Of a stretch of DNA of 64,000 nt, positions 23,892 through 33,217 are shown piece by piece. Position 1 is the stretch's first letter, and each line of letters opens with the position of its first letter. Position numbers and translations under genes: made by a program. A model generated the notes under the pieces. It saw only the letters and a program-made list of their open reading frames with translations. It was not told where the DNA came from and did no database searches. The DNA comes from Marinicella sediminis (lineage in GTDB: Bacteria; Pseudomonadota; Gammaproteobacteria; Xanthomonadales; Marinicellaceae), in the NCBI RefSeq assembly GCF_002000055.1, contig NZ_MVBD01000007.1, positions 1-64,000 of the forward strand, in the 5' to 3' direction.

Positions 23892-26207
23892 TTAACTCAG
23901 GGCAGCCAGTACCCGGTTGCGCTCATACTCGCTGCCAATGGCACGGGATGCTTCTTTGATCCGTGCCTTGATGGTGGCGTTAATGGGTTGTTGCTTACTG
24001 ATACTGAGCAACAAATTGGCCAGTTCGAAATCAGAACCAATGTGATCTGCTGCCGATTCAATCATGCTCACCAAATGACGTTCGCTTAAATCATGCTTTA
24101 ACACATCGGCATAGACTTTCTTCATTTCAAAATCAGAACCAATGTGACTGGCCAAAGCCAGGTAGGCATCAAACAAGGCATCGCTGCTGTTGGTCTGATC
24201 AATGTGTTGATTGGCAGCCAGCAGCACTTTGGCAAGTTCAAAATCTGAGCCAATATCGGCAGCTACTGCAAACAAATGCTGAACATTGGTGGCTTCCTGA
24301 CCCTTACGCTCCAGGTAAGCCATCAACACTTTGGCCATCTCAAAATCGGAACCAATGCTTTCTGCGGCGTTGAAGTATGCCTGGTTGATGTCCTCCGTTT
24401 CAGGCAGTTGTGGTAACACATTGAGCATGGTTTTGGCCATTTCAAAATCAGAGTCGATGGATTGAGTGCTGGCAAAATAAGACAACCACAAATCTTCTGA
24501 ACCGAGGTTTTGGGTTTCAACCAGCTTGGATAACACCTGACTGAGCTCAAAATCAGAGCCGATATCCACGGCCAGTGTCATGGCGTATTCCAGGTCATCT
24601 TCAGCTAATTGAGCCAACTCAAATAAATGGCTGAGATAGGTTTTACGTACAAAATCACTTTCAATCAGGGCCACTTCATCAAGCACGCCAGTATCACCAC
24701 GGCTGTCCCGGATGCGTTCTACACGGGCCTCAGCCTGTAAGCCGGTTTCCCGCCAAACCATGGGCATAACCTCAGCCAGCCAGGCTTGTGCCGACGCATC
24801 AAAGGCTTGCTTTTTACCTTCATACCAGTAAGTATAGCCGGCATTTTCGGCATGAGTCCCAGGGGCACTTTCAATCAGGATCCGGCGTTTGATACCATCT
24901 GCCTGGTGGGTCAGGTCAAAACGACTGTTCGCAGGGAAAGCTGTGATCCGGGACTCATCATCTGTGAAGACCATGTCACCCGTTAGTTTGGCTTTGAGTT
25001 TCAATGACCTCTCATCATTACTTGAACTGAGTTTGATGTCGGTCACGCCATCATCAATGCTGATGTGGTGCGAGGATGAGCCACTGGCCTGATAGACACC
25101 TATAGACTTGGCCACCACTCCAGGGCCGGTAACCAGGATCAGTAACACGGTACTGATCAGGCCAAAGGTCCACAGACGGCTGGTTCTTTGGGAGTTTGGC
25201 TGCAGGATGTTTTCCACACGTTGCAGCAATTTACTTTTTTTGGAGGACATAGCGGGTACCATTTGAAGTTGGGGTTGAGTGCGATTGTGTTTAGCCACAT
25301 CAAGCAAAGTCATGGCCAGCGCCCGGGGATTTTCAGTCCACTCGGCAGCCATGTCATCAGCCTTTTGTTCAGTGGCCTGATGGATGTGTTGCATCAGCAG
25401 GCGATTCAGAGGTTGAAAAAACAACAACACCTGAAACCATTGGGCAAACGGTAACCACCAGCCATCACGGCGTTTAATATGTGCCAATTCATGGGCCAGT
25501 GCTGCTTCAATGCGTTCAGGCGGACTGTATTGCAGAAAATCTGCCGGGCAAATCACTTCACGGCAATGAGCAACCGGTGAGCTGATCACTGTGGACTGAC
25601 TGAGTTGTATGTCAGCGGGCAAACCACTGCGGCTCAGCAGGCGATTATAAATCGCCACAATGGATGCATCGCTCACCTGGATTCGTTGAGCCATCAGGAT
25701 TTGCCACTGTCGTTGACACCGTGTTTGTCGCAAACCGAGTAGCGTCAAGCCAGTCAACCACAACGACAGCCAGGCCAAGGCCCCAAGGCCGGTTTCTTTA
25801 ACCGGTCTGACAACTTCAGATGTCACTACAGGCTGACTGGATTCAATGACCAGAGGTAAAACCTGCGGCGCCGGGGATTCAGGGACTGAGCTCTGTTCCA
25901 TGGATTGCGGTTGTTTGATTGTCGTGATCTTAGGATGGTCAGTTGATGGTTCAGCAACAGTCCACTGCCAGCTGAGGACAGACCAGCCACTCTGGGTCTT
26001 GACCAACCAGCCATTGGTTTGTGCCAGTGCCGTGAAACACCCCAGTAACAAGGCAGATTTCATCACCCATTCTCCCAGGCGGTCATAACTCAGGAGCCGC
26101 CCATGGATGGCCAATAAAACCAGACCAAGCAACACCGTTGAATGGATGAAATAATTGATGGAAAACAGCAGCACCTGGTCTGCCAGTTGGGAAATGAATT
26201 CAATCAC
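23892..26207 (-). CDS. BlaR1/MecR1-like M56 metallopeptidase sensor with IGSDFE repeats
   Basis: A 771-aa membrane sensor/protease. Several N-terminal helices and a zinc metallopeptidase core with HELAHIKRRD (His239, Glu240, His243) match the M56 family, whose members cleave BlaI-type repressors on signal. After a further membrane helix (about residue 350), a periplasmic region follows. The penicillin-binding sensor domain of classical BlaR1 is absent; instead residues about 515-771 carry about seven repeats of roughly 36 residues centred on IGSDFE(L/M)AKVL, probably an alpha-helical solenoid. The GTG start at 26207 has GAGGAGGTGAAAC upstream and overlaps the blaI-like stop by eight bases. 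Confidence 0.88.
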   Translation of the reverse strand: MIEFISQLADQVLLFSINYFIHSTVLLGLVLLAIHGRLLSYDRLGEWVMKSALLLGCFTALAQTNGWLVKTQSGWSVLSWQWTVAEPSTDHPKITTIKQPQSMEQSSVPESPAPQVLPLVIESSQPVVTSEVVRPVKETGLGALAWLSLWLTGLTLLGLRQTRCQRQWQILMAQRIQVSDASIVAIYNRLLSRSGLPADIQLSQSTVISSPVAHCREVICPADFLQYSPPERIEAALAHELAHIKRRDGWWLPFAQWFQVLLFFQPLNRLLMQHIHQATEQKADDMAAEWTENPRALAMTLLDVAKHNRTQPQLQMVPAMSSKKSKLLQRVENILQPNSQRTSRLWTFGLISTVLLILVTGPGVVAKSIGVYQASGSSSHHISIDDGVTDIKLSSSNDERSLKLKAKLTGDMVFTDDESRITAFPANSRFDLTHQADGIKRRILIESAPGTHAENAGYTYWYEGKKQAFDASAQAWLAEVMPMVWRETGLQAEARVERIRDSRGDTGVLDEVALIESDFVRKTYLSHLFELAQLAEDDLEYAMTLAVDIGSDFELSQVLSKLVETQNLGSEDLWLSYFASTQSIDSDFEMAKTMLNVLPQLPETEDINQAYFNAAESIGSDFEMAKVLMAYLERKGQEATNVQHLFAVAADIGSDFELAKVLLAANQHIDQTNSSDALFDAYLALASHIGSDFEMKKVYADVLKHDLSERHLVSMIESAADHIGSDFELANLLLSISKQQPINATIKARIKEASRAIGSEYERNRVLAALS

Positions 26208-26589
26208 GTTTCACCTCCTCATCTAACAGGGCTTTGATTTTCTGCAGATCGGCTTCAGAGACCGATTCCTGATCAACCAGATGATGAACCAGGGCTTCCG
26301 GCTCTCCGTTGAACAAATGATTGAGCAGGTTTGCCAACATCGATGAACGGACTTCGGCTTCACTGACCCGGGCAAAATACAGGTATTGACGGCCTGCTTT
26401 TTCGTATCCTACGATGTCTTTTTCCTGCAGCCTTTTCAACACCGTGGCCACGGTAGTCAAGGCCAGCTGTTTGTGTTGATTGAGTGCCTGGTGAACATCA
26501 CTGACTGCCAGTTTGTCGTGTTGCCAGAGGACTTTCATCACGTCGATTTGTGATTGGGAGAGTTTGATTGGTTTACGGCTTTCATGCAT
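26200..26589 (-). CDS. BlaI/MecI-family transcriptional repressor
   Basis: A 129-aa winged-helix repressor: KLSQSQIDVMKVLWQHDKLAVSDVHQAL and TTVATVLKRLQEKDIVGYEKAGRQYLYFARV are the conserved DNA-binding halves of the family, and the C-terminal part mediates dimerisation and carries the region cut by BlaR1-like proteases. It lies upstream of and overlaps the M56 sensor gene, so the two form one operon. Two perfect ACTACANNTGTAGT operators overlap its promoter, implying autorepression relieved when the sensor cleaves it. No beta-lactamase gene is beside it. Confidence 0.93.
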   Translation of the reverse strand: MHESRKPIKLSQSQIDVMKVLWQHDKLAVSDVHQALNQHKQLALTTVATVLKRLQEKDIVGYEKAGRQYLYFARVSEAEVRSSMLANLLNHLFNGEPEALVHHLVDQESVSEADLQKIKALLDEEVKRD

Positions 26590-26605
26590 GACAACAAGGC
26601 TAATT

Positions 26606-26650
26606 ACTACAACTGTAGTTTAATTTAATACTACATATGTAGTTTGTCAA
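26606..26650 (-). promoter_or_regulatory. blaI-type promoter with two perfect operators
   Basis: ACTACAACTGTAGT (26606-26619) and ACTACATATGTAGT (26630-26643) are perfect palindromes 24 bases apart. On the minus strand TTGACA (26650-26645) and TAAATT (26627-26622) are 17 bases apart, so one operator fills the spacer and the other covers the start point. This matches the TACANNTGTA sites known for BlaI/MecI. Confidence 0.88.
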
Positions 26651-26706
26651 CTTGTTTTGCTTAAAATGAACCTTTGCTCATGCTGCACAGTAACCTGTGT
26701 GGGTAT

Positions 26707-28095
26707 CTAACCATTAAACCCTTCGACAAAAATCACATCATGATTCGGGTTATATTCATCGGCGCCAACATCCGCGTTGGGGCCACCTGATCTGCTTTCA
26801 CCATCATGATCAAACAGCGCTTCAACCGGTGCCGTGACCTGATCCATCACCGTGGTGGCACTGCCCCTGAGGTGCAGATCACCGGTCGCTGGGTTGAGGA
26901 ACATGCCCTGGGTCGCTGAATCCAGGTTGCCGGATGCAGTGAACGTGGCTCCATTGCGTGAGCCAATGCTGGCATCATTGAGGTTGTTGATTACCTGACT
27001 ACCAGTGGTGTCAAAGCGCATTTCGATCGACAGTCTTTGGTTTTGATTGCTCAATATGGTGTTGTGCAACACCTGGGTCTGCGGTGAATCCCAGACGATG
27101 ATCAGGCCATCAGAGCCGTTGCGCCTGCTGGCGCTGAATAAACCGGGAGAGGAATACACCATGTTGTTGCGGATGATACCGCCAGTATGGTCTGCACCTG
27201 ATGTACGATTCACCAGCCCGAATGCAATGGCCCGGTCAACATCAATAAAAACATTGTTTTCGGCCACGGTGTTGCTGGCACCATTCCACATCAGAATGGC
27301 CGGGTTCCACAGGTTGTCACTGTCATCCGGGGTGTGAAAATTTTGAAACAGGTTGTTGCGGATCAACCAGCCATCCCCACCATGGATGTCCACCCCATTG
27401 GTATACCCGGAACCTCCTCCGCCATGGTCGGTCACCGGTGGCGAATTGGTATAGGCCATGATGGTGAATTCAACCACCCCATCATTGACACCGTTACCAA
27501 AACCGCCGGATGAGCCTTTGATGAATTGCTCTCCTGCATCCAGCAACCGCAGGTTATACAGCCACGGTGCATCGGCTGACGGATCAAACTGAATGGGATG
27601 AAAGTACACCTCACGGATGGTCAGGTTAAACACTTTGAGGTTAGCCGCATTGGTCCAGATGCCGTGGGGTACCTGGCCATAATTGGCATTTTCCATACCC
27701 TGCCCGATCAGGTTAACCGCATCACAACGGTCACTGTTGCCACGGATGGTGATGTCATCCTGTTGGATGTACAGGGTCTGATTGAGCTGGTAATCACCTG
27801 GCTCGAGCAAGATGGTGGTCCCGGGCTGGAGGTTGCTGATTACCTGATGCAGGGTCGCCACATCTGAAACCATTGCCACAACACCGCTGACCGGAGCTAA
27901 AGGCGGGGCACCCAAACAAGCAGGTGATCTGAGGGATGCTGCCACCAGCAATCCAGGTGCAGCAAAAAAGCACAGCATCATGACACCCAGTCTGAATAAA
28001 CCGGATGAGGTTTTTTCGCTGCATTGGATGTTGGAAATGACCGTCATGCCCTCACTGTACCGCAGAATCTCCCACCGCGATGAGACCCGCTTCAC
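26707..28095 (-). CDS. Secreted parallel beta-helix (pectate-lyase-like) protein
   Basis: A 462-aa exported protein with a hydrophobic signal segment LGVMMLCFFAAPGLLVAASL after a long N-region; GTG 28095 has GAGG well placed, while ATG 28047 gives a more usual signal peptide. The body shows right-handed beta-helix turns (TILLEPGDYQLNQTLYIQQDDITIRG, LIRNNLFQNFHTP, NTVAENNVFIDV, IIRNNMVYSS), as in polysaccharide lyases and related surface proteins. It ends ADVGADEYNPNHDVIFVEGFNG, combining a common beta-helix ending with a GFE-like tag. The oxygenase gene 30 bases upstream is likely in the same operon. Enzyme activity is unproven. Confidence 0.78.
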   Translation of the reverse strand: MKRVSSRWEILRYSEGMTVISNIQCSEKTSSGLFRLGVMMLCFFAAPGLLVAASLRSPACLGAPPLAPVSGVVAMVSDVATLHQVISNLQPGTTILLEPGDYQLNQTLYIQQDDITIRGNSDRCDAVNLIGQGMENANYGQVPHGIWTNAANLKVFNLTIREVYFHPIQFDPSADAPWLYNLRLLDAGEQFIKGSSGGFGNGVNDGVVEFTIMAYTNSPPVTDHGGGGSGYTNGVDIHGGDGWLIRNNLFQNFHTPDDSDNLWNPAILMWNGASNTVAENNVFIDVDRAIAFGLVNRTSGADHTGGIIRNNMVYSSPGLFSASRRNGSDGLIIVWDSPQTQVLHNTILSNQNQRLSIEMRFDTTGSQVINNLNDASIGSRNGATFTASGNLDSATQGMFLNPATGDLHLRGSATTVMDQVTAPVEALFDHDGESRSGGPNADVGADEYNPNHDVIFVEGFNG

Positions 28096-28125
28096 TGAAT
28101 CACCTCAGGATGATGTGCCTGATCC

Positions 28126-28893
28126 TCAGGGCCTGGACTTGGCTGGACTGATTTTATACACAGTGGAATGTATTTTTTCGGGGATGTTGCGGGTGTAATA
28201 ATACATGGCGATCGACTTGCGTTGCCGGTCCTCCGGGCAGTTCAGTGGCTTGGGATGGCCATGAAAAGAGTTTTCATCGGTATTGAACACCGAAATGCGA
28301 TTGAAGATCGGTTCAATCTCAACTTCCATCCTTGAAATATCATGGTTCCATAACTCCAGATTCCCTCCGTATTCCGGCAACCACTTTTTATTGAGGTAAA
28401 TCAACACATTGATCCGCCGGGTGAATTGGGTTCTTGGATGGGCATTGAAATCGGCATGAACTTCTAACCTGCCCCTTGGTAACACTGAGTGCAGACCGCC
28501 ACCCACCAGGTCCGGATCTGGTAAAAGATCGGGTATCCCTGTCAGTTTTTCCAGAAAACTCAGGAAGGGCCTGGCATTCAATTCATAAATCAGGTGCCGG
28601 GTGAACATCGGAATCATTGAGTCATGACTGGTCCCGTTCTTGTGCCATTCCACCACATTCCTGAACTGCGTCCAATCTTCTTGTTGTTCAGGTTCGGCAA
28701 ACTCCCGTTCGACCACATCCAATACTTCCGGGGCAAAAAAATCATCAATGGCGATGTGTGGAAACGGCGAACCATTGATGTATTCACTGTGCCAGTCTTG
28801 CACATGATCTGCCATGAACTTGAGTGGCAGGTAGGATTGATTTTCTGACAAGTACCGAAGTGCCTTGCGGTACTTCAGGAATGACAACAACAT
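28126..28893 (-). CDS. 2-oxoglutarate/Fe(II)-dependent oxygenase (prolyl-hydroxylase-like)
   Basis: A 255-aa cytoplasmic oxygenase. The double-stranded beta-helix core carries the iron ligands His146 and Asp148 in LEVHADFNAH, a distal His in SFHGHPKPL (211 or 213), and an Arg in the following DRQRKSIAMYYYT for 2-oxoglutarate. RRINVLIYLNKKWLPEYGGNLELW is typical of the 2OG-FeII_Oxy_3 group, which hydroxylates proline-like residues or sugars. It precedes the beta-helix gene on the same strand; whether that protein is its substrate is speculation. Confidence 0.88.
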   Translation of the reverse strand: MLLSFLKYRKALRYLSENQSYLPLKFMADHVQDWHSEYINGSPFPHIAIDDFFAPEVLDVVEREFAEPEQQEDWTQFRNVVEWHKNGTSHDSMIPMFTRHLIYELNARPFLSFLEKLTGIPDLLPDPDLVGGGLHSVLPRGRLEVHADFNAHPRTQFTRRINVLIYLNKKWLPEYGGNLELWNHDISRMEVEIEPIFNRISVFNTDENSFHGHPKPLNCPEDRQRKSIAMYYYTRNIPEKIHSTVYKISPAKSRP

Positions 28894-29178
28894 ATCGGTT
28901 TTCCTCTGAAAAAGTCTGGCTCACCAACCTCAGCTGACCAGACAGCCATTTTTTGCTTACTCATCACTGAAGAGTGAATCTGAGACCCCGGTTTTTTCGC
29001 AGTTAGCGATTTTTGGATTTTAAACGATGAAGCTGATAAATCATACGTCCAGACGGTGGTTTTTATGACCACCATGATCAATGTCAAAAATGGCCCATAA
29101 AATAATGACGGGTTGAAACTGGCTGCTTGTTCAATATGTGCTATTCTGTATATGTAAATTTAACAATATGGGGGAAAT

Positions 29179-30630
29179 ATGAAATTCAGAGATCTTCACG
29201 GTGGTGCCTCAGGCCATAAAGGCTGGCTGGCCAGTGGCATGCTTCTGTTCAGCTCACTATTGTCCGCTGAGGTAATTACCAGCTATGTTTTGTACGGCCA
29301 GAACACTTCAGGAGATGCCACACCCATGGCCAGAGTGATCGTTGATGGGGTTGACCAATCCTGTCCCGCTCTGCTTTCAGCACACGGGTCGCCAATAACC
29401 ACCCATGCCAGAATCAATCCTGATCCGGCACATTTCCCAATCACCGTGTGTGAGGCCCTTTATCCTTTTGACCAGGCGTTACAAGTGGCAAACAGTCAGG
29501 TAACACTGCCCGTGGTAGACAAAAAAATCAAAACAGTTGCGGTGTTTGGTGACACCGGTTGTAAGCCGTCTCACCAGGATTGCTCAGCACAATCAAGCAA
29601 CTGGCCATTTCCCGGTCTGATCAAAGCCGCCGCAGGGAAAGATCCTGACGTGGTGCTGCACATGGGCGACTATAATTACAGCGGCACACCGGGAACCATC
29701 ACCATAAATGGGGTTGGCCCGGTTTCGGTTTATGATGCCGGTGACAACACCACCCAGGGCATGTGCCGGATTCCAGGCGCCAGATACGGCCAAAACTCGG
29801 CGGGCAGCCAACAACCAGACAGCTGGGTCCACTGGCAGGCGGATTTTTTCTCCGCTGCCCAACCGTTGTTTTCGCTTTCGCCATGGATCTTCGCCAGAGG
29901 TAACCACGAATTGTGTTCCCGGGCCGGGCCGGGCTGGTTCTACCTGTTGGATCCGAACTCCGCCTTACTGGGCCAGTATCAGCAACAACTCAACTGTCCC
30001 TCCGCCGACAACCCCACTCCGGACGTATTGTCCGCACCTTATGTGATCGACTTAAGTGGTTTGAATGTGGCTGTGCTGGACTCCGCCAATGCCTGTGATG
30101 CCGGTTCGCTGTTTGTCAACAGCTACGAAAATCAACTGGCCCTGATGAATCAGCTGATCCGGAACGCAGGTCAGGATGAGGCCACCTGGGTACAAACCCA
30201 CCGCCCACTGTGGGGAGTGGATCAACTTGATGACAACGGTAATTGTGGCAGTGATCCGGGTAAATACTGCATGATCAATCAAACCTTACAACGCGCCATG
30301 AACAGCCAGCCACTGGACGCAACCGTGCGGCTGATTATGTCCGGTCACATGCACCGATTTCAGGTTGCTGATTTTAAATCAGCCAAACACCCTGATCAGT
30401 TTGTGATCGGAAACAGTGGGGTCAGGTTATCAGGCATGCACCCAAAAACAACCCAAAAGCTGATCATAGATGGCCACCAGGCAACGGTCATGGGGCTTGA
30501 CCAGTTTGGCTTCATGGCATTCAGTCTGCAGAAACACAATCAATGGCAGGGTGAGGTACTGGACAGTCAGAGCAATGCCTTGCTGACCTGTGATTCGGAA
30601 CACAAACCGATATGCACAAAACCCGATTGA
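29179..30630 (+). CDS. Secreted calcineurin-like metallophosphatase
   Basis: A 483-aa protein exported through an N-terminal hydrophobic segment (WLASGMLLFSSLLSA). The metallophosphoesterase motifs are all present in order: GDTGC (Asp125), MGDYNY (Asp164), GNHE (241-244), QTHRP and SGHMHRFQ, giving a two-metal site. The order and the purple-acid-phosphatase-like GDYNY suggest a phosphatase or phosphodiesterase acting outside the cytoplasm. GGGGGAA precedes the ATG. No neighbouring phosphate gene helps to define the substrate. Confidence 0.87.
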   Translation: MKFRDLHGGASGHKGWLASGMLLFSSLLSAEVITSYVLYGQNTSGDATPMARVIVDGVDQSCPALLSAHGSPITTHARINPDPAHFPITVCEALYPFDQALQVANSQVTLPVVDKKIKTVAVFGDTGCKPSHQDCSAQSSNWPFPGLIKAAAGKDPDVVLHMGDYNYSGTPGTITINGVGPVSVYDAGDNTTQGMCRIPGARYGQNSAGSQQPDSWVHWQADFFSAAQPLFSLSPWIFARGNHELCSRAGPGWFYLLDPNSALLGQYQQQLNCPSADNPTPDVLSAPYVIDLSGLNVAVLDSANACDAGSLFVNSYENQLALMNQLIRNAGQDEATWVQTHRPLWGVDQLDDNGNCGSDPGKYCMINQTLQRAMNSQPLDATVRLIMSGHMHRFQVADFKSAKHPDQFVIGNSGVRLSGMHPKTTQKLIIDGHQATVMGLDQFGFMAFSLQKHNQWQGEVLDSQSNALLTCDSEHKPICTKPD

Positions 30631-30710
30631 AATCCGTGGCCACTGCGTTCTTCAAGTGGAGCTGAACGGAAAAATGATGAATATTGAGGTAGCAAAGGGA
30701 AGAAAACAGA

Positions 30711-30786
<76 letters not shown>

Positions 30787-30953
30787 ACTGTGTTGGTTGG
30801 CTCGTATAAAACGAGGATGCGAAGTATAGTCAAGTTTAGCACATTGTTCAACTTTTTTTTGTCAAATCCATTGGTCACCAATATCTTGGTAGATGCTTCT
30901 CATTTGCGGCCATTCTTGCGATAATGAAGGGCTTTGATAAGGCTCTATAAGCA

Positions 30954-31706
30954 ATGACTCCACTTAAATTAACCATGCAGGGCATGGAACCACTGAATGA
31001 CAACACCGTCAACATACGTTTTTCTGTGGATTCTGAACAACCCTTTGTGGTCATTGCCGGGCAGTTCCTGCGTTTGCACTTCACCCAAAACGATGGTTTT
31101 GAAACATTCAGGAGTTATTCTGTGGCAACAATTTTCCCGGAGGAAAAAGCCATCCTGGACGACATTGAAATTGCCGTTTCCTGGGTGCCAGGCGGTTTGG
31201 CCACTGAGAAGCTGTCAGCCATGAAAGTGGGTGAACAAATGGATGCCACCGGCCCTTATGGCCGCTTTTGTCTGCTGCCTGACCGGCACGACCGGTATTT
31301 CCTGATTGCTACCGGCACGGGTGTCACGCCTTACCGGGCCATGCTCAGGGAAATTGAACTGCGGTTACAATCAGGCTCTGAGTTTTATGTGGTGATGGGT
31401 GCACAGGATGAATCAGGCTTGTTGTATGAAGCTGATTTCATGGCCATGGATGAACGTCATGAAAACTTTCACTATGTCCCTTGTTTATCCAGGAATCAAC
31501 GTCCAGAACCAAAGGGTAATGATCAGTCCGGTTATGTCCAGCATTATCTGGCCGGACATGATTTTGATCCTGAAAATGACATTGCCTACTTATGTGGCAA
31601 CCCCAACATGGTGGATGAGGCTTTTAAATTGCTCAAAGAAAAAGGCATGCCGGTGCCGTTGATCAAAAGAGAAAAATACGTCAGTCCACCGGTGCGTAAA
31701 AAATAA
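30954..31706 (+). CDS. Ferredoxin/flavodoxin-NADP reductase-like oxidoreductase
   Basis: A 250-aa flavoprotein. The FAD-binding domain (residues about 1-105) contains RSYSVAT, the RxYS flavin motif; the NAD(P)-binding domain begins IATGTGVTPYRAML (about 124-137), and the C-terminal CGNPNMVDEAFKLL is the conserved pyridine-nucleotide-site helix. Length and layout fit ferredoxin-NADP reductases of the bacterial Fpr type. There is no iron-sulfur domain. The Shine-Dalgarno is weak. It would transfer electrons between NADPH and a ferredoxin or flavodoxin. Confidence 0.85.
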   Translation: MTPLKLTMQGMEPLNDNTVNIRFSVDSEQPFVVIAGQFLRLHFTQNDGFETFRSYSVATIFPEEKAILDDIEIAVSWVPGGLATEKLSAMKVGEQMDATGPYGRFCLLPDRHDRYFLIATGTGVTPYRAMLREIELRLQSGSEFYVVMGAQDESGLLYEADFMAMDERHENFHYVPCLSRNQRPEPKGNDQSGYVQHYLAGHDFDPENDIAYLCGNPNMVDEAFKLLKEKGMPVPLIKREKYVSPPVRKK

Positions 31707-31783
31707 TCCGCTGTGACCATTGGTACATGCAATTCCATTCTTGAAAATTCTATAATCATTAACGTTAAACAGCTTACAAATCT

Positions 31784-33217
31784 ATGAAAAAATCTCTCTG
31801 CCTGGCTTTTGCCTGGTTGTCTGTTGGTCATGCCAGTGACCTGGAACTGAAACCCTGCTTCATTGGTGCCGATGGTTCTTCGGTCAGCACCGCTGCCCAT
31901 TGCGGCACATTGACCGTTCCTGAAAACCGCGACCAGCCTGAACGCACAATTGACCTCAACCTGGCGGTCATCAAATCAACCTCAACAGAAAAACTCAATG
32001 ACCCCCTGCTGCTGCTGGCCGGAGGACCGGGGCAAGGTGCGGTCGACACTTTTGCGGGCCTGGTTAACATCTTTAAGGCACTGCTGCCTCACCGGGACCT
32101 GGTGATGGTTGACCAGCGAGGTACCGGCCAGTCAAATCCACTGCGTTGTGAGGTGAGCCCGGAAGACCTGGAAACCTTGAGCGACCTCAATTCTGACGCC
32201 TGGAAAGCCTGGACCAAAGACTGTCATGACAGCCTGGATGCGGACACCCGCTATTACACCACCAGCGAAGCCATTAGAGACCTGGAGGCTGTCAGACTGG
32301 CGCTGGGGGTTCAACAATGGAACCTCTATGGCGGCTCGTATGGTACCCGTAAAGCCCTGACATATATGAACATGTTTCCTGAATCGGTGCGTTCAGTTGT
32401 GCTGGATTCGGTGGTCGCTCAGGAAGAAGCATTGGGCACATCTCACGAAGCCAACCTGCGACAAACCCTGACCCGGGTGTTCCGGCTTTGTGACGCCGAT
32501 GAAGCCTGTAACGAAGCGTTTGGTGATGCCGAACAGCAAATGTGGAAATTCCTCGATGGCCTGAAAGAAACTCCCATCACGCTGCGGTTACAAAACTCGG
32601 ACACCGGTCGCTATGAAACCGTCACCATGACCCGTGATTATGCGGTCTTGGCTTTGCGCATGTTCAGTTACTCCCCAGAGACCATGGGTCTGATCCCGCT
32701 GATGGTATCACTGGCCAACAACGGTCAACCGGAAACCATGGCGCATCAATCTCTGATGGTGATGAACAGCCTCAACCAGGGCTTGAACAATGCCCTGGAA
32801 ATGTCTGTAACCTGTGCCGAAGATGTGCCGTTCATGCCCAAGGAAACCAACCAAACCAATTCACTGTTTGGCGACAACCTGTTTGAATTGATGCACGCCC
32901 GATGCGAGCTTTGGGATTCCATTGTGGTGGATGATTCATTCAAAGCCCCGGTAGAGTCAGACATTCCTACACTGTTGCTGTCAGGTGAATATGACCCCGT
33001 CACTCCACCAGAATTTGCCGACCAGGCCATGGAAACGCTGAGCAACGCGCAACACCTGGTGGCCAAAGGACAAGGACACATTGTCGGCACACGTGGCTGC
33101 ATGCCCGGGGTGGTTACCGACTTCATCAAAGACCCTGAAGCAGAACTCGACAGCAGTTGCATGAAAAACTTCCGCGACTTTTCTTTTTTCATCAACATGA
33201 ATGGACCCAAAGAATGA
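31784..33217 (+). CDS. Exported S33-type alpha/beta hydrolase (proline aminopeptidase/TAP-like)
   Basis: A 477-aa exported hydrolase with signal peptide MKKSLCLAFAWLSVGHAS. The catalytic triad is Ser185 in GGSYGTR, Asp404 in GEYDPVTPP and His432 in GQGHIVG. The oxyanion segment GGPGQGA and DQRGTGQS match the prolyl aminopeptidase/tripeptidyl aminopeptidase group, with a C-terminal TAP-like ending. Its stop overlaps the ATG of the ABC ATPase gene by four bases, so the two are translationally coupled. The link between a peptidase and a NatAB-type exporter is of interest but not explained. Confidence 0.88.
   Translation: MKKSLCLAFAWLSVGHASDLELKPCFIGADGSSVSTAAHCGTLTVPENRDQPERTIDLNLAVIKSTSTEKLNDPLLLLAGGPGQGAVDTFAGLVNIFKALLPHRDLVMVDQRGTGQSNPLRCEVSPEDLETLSDLNSDAWKAWTKDCHDSLDADTRYYTTSEAIRDLEAVRLALGVQQWNLYGGSYGTRKALTYMNMFPESVRSVVLDSVVAQEEALGTSHEANLRQTLTRVFRLCDADEACNEAFGDAEQQMWKFLDGLKETPITLRLQNSDTGRYETVTMTRDYAVLALRMFSYSPETMGLIPLMVSLANNGQPETMAHQSLMVMNSLNQGLNNALEMSVTCAEDVPFMPKETNQTNSLFGDNLFELMHARCELWDSIVVDDSFKAPVESDIPTLLLSGEYDPVTPPEFADQAMETLSNAQHLVAKGQGHIVGTRGCMPGVVTDFIKDPEAELDSSCMKNFRDFSFFINMNGPKE

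Noticed and set aside
23892-26589. BlaI/BlaR1 pair as a beta-lactamase control locus
   Set aside because: No beta-lactamase gene is adjacent and the sensor lacks the penicillin-binding domain.
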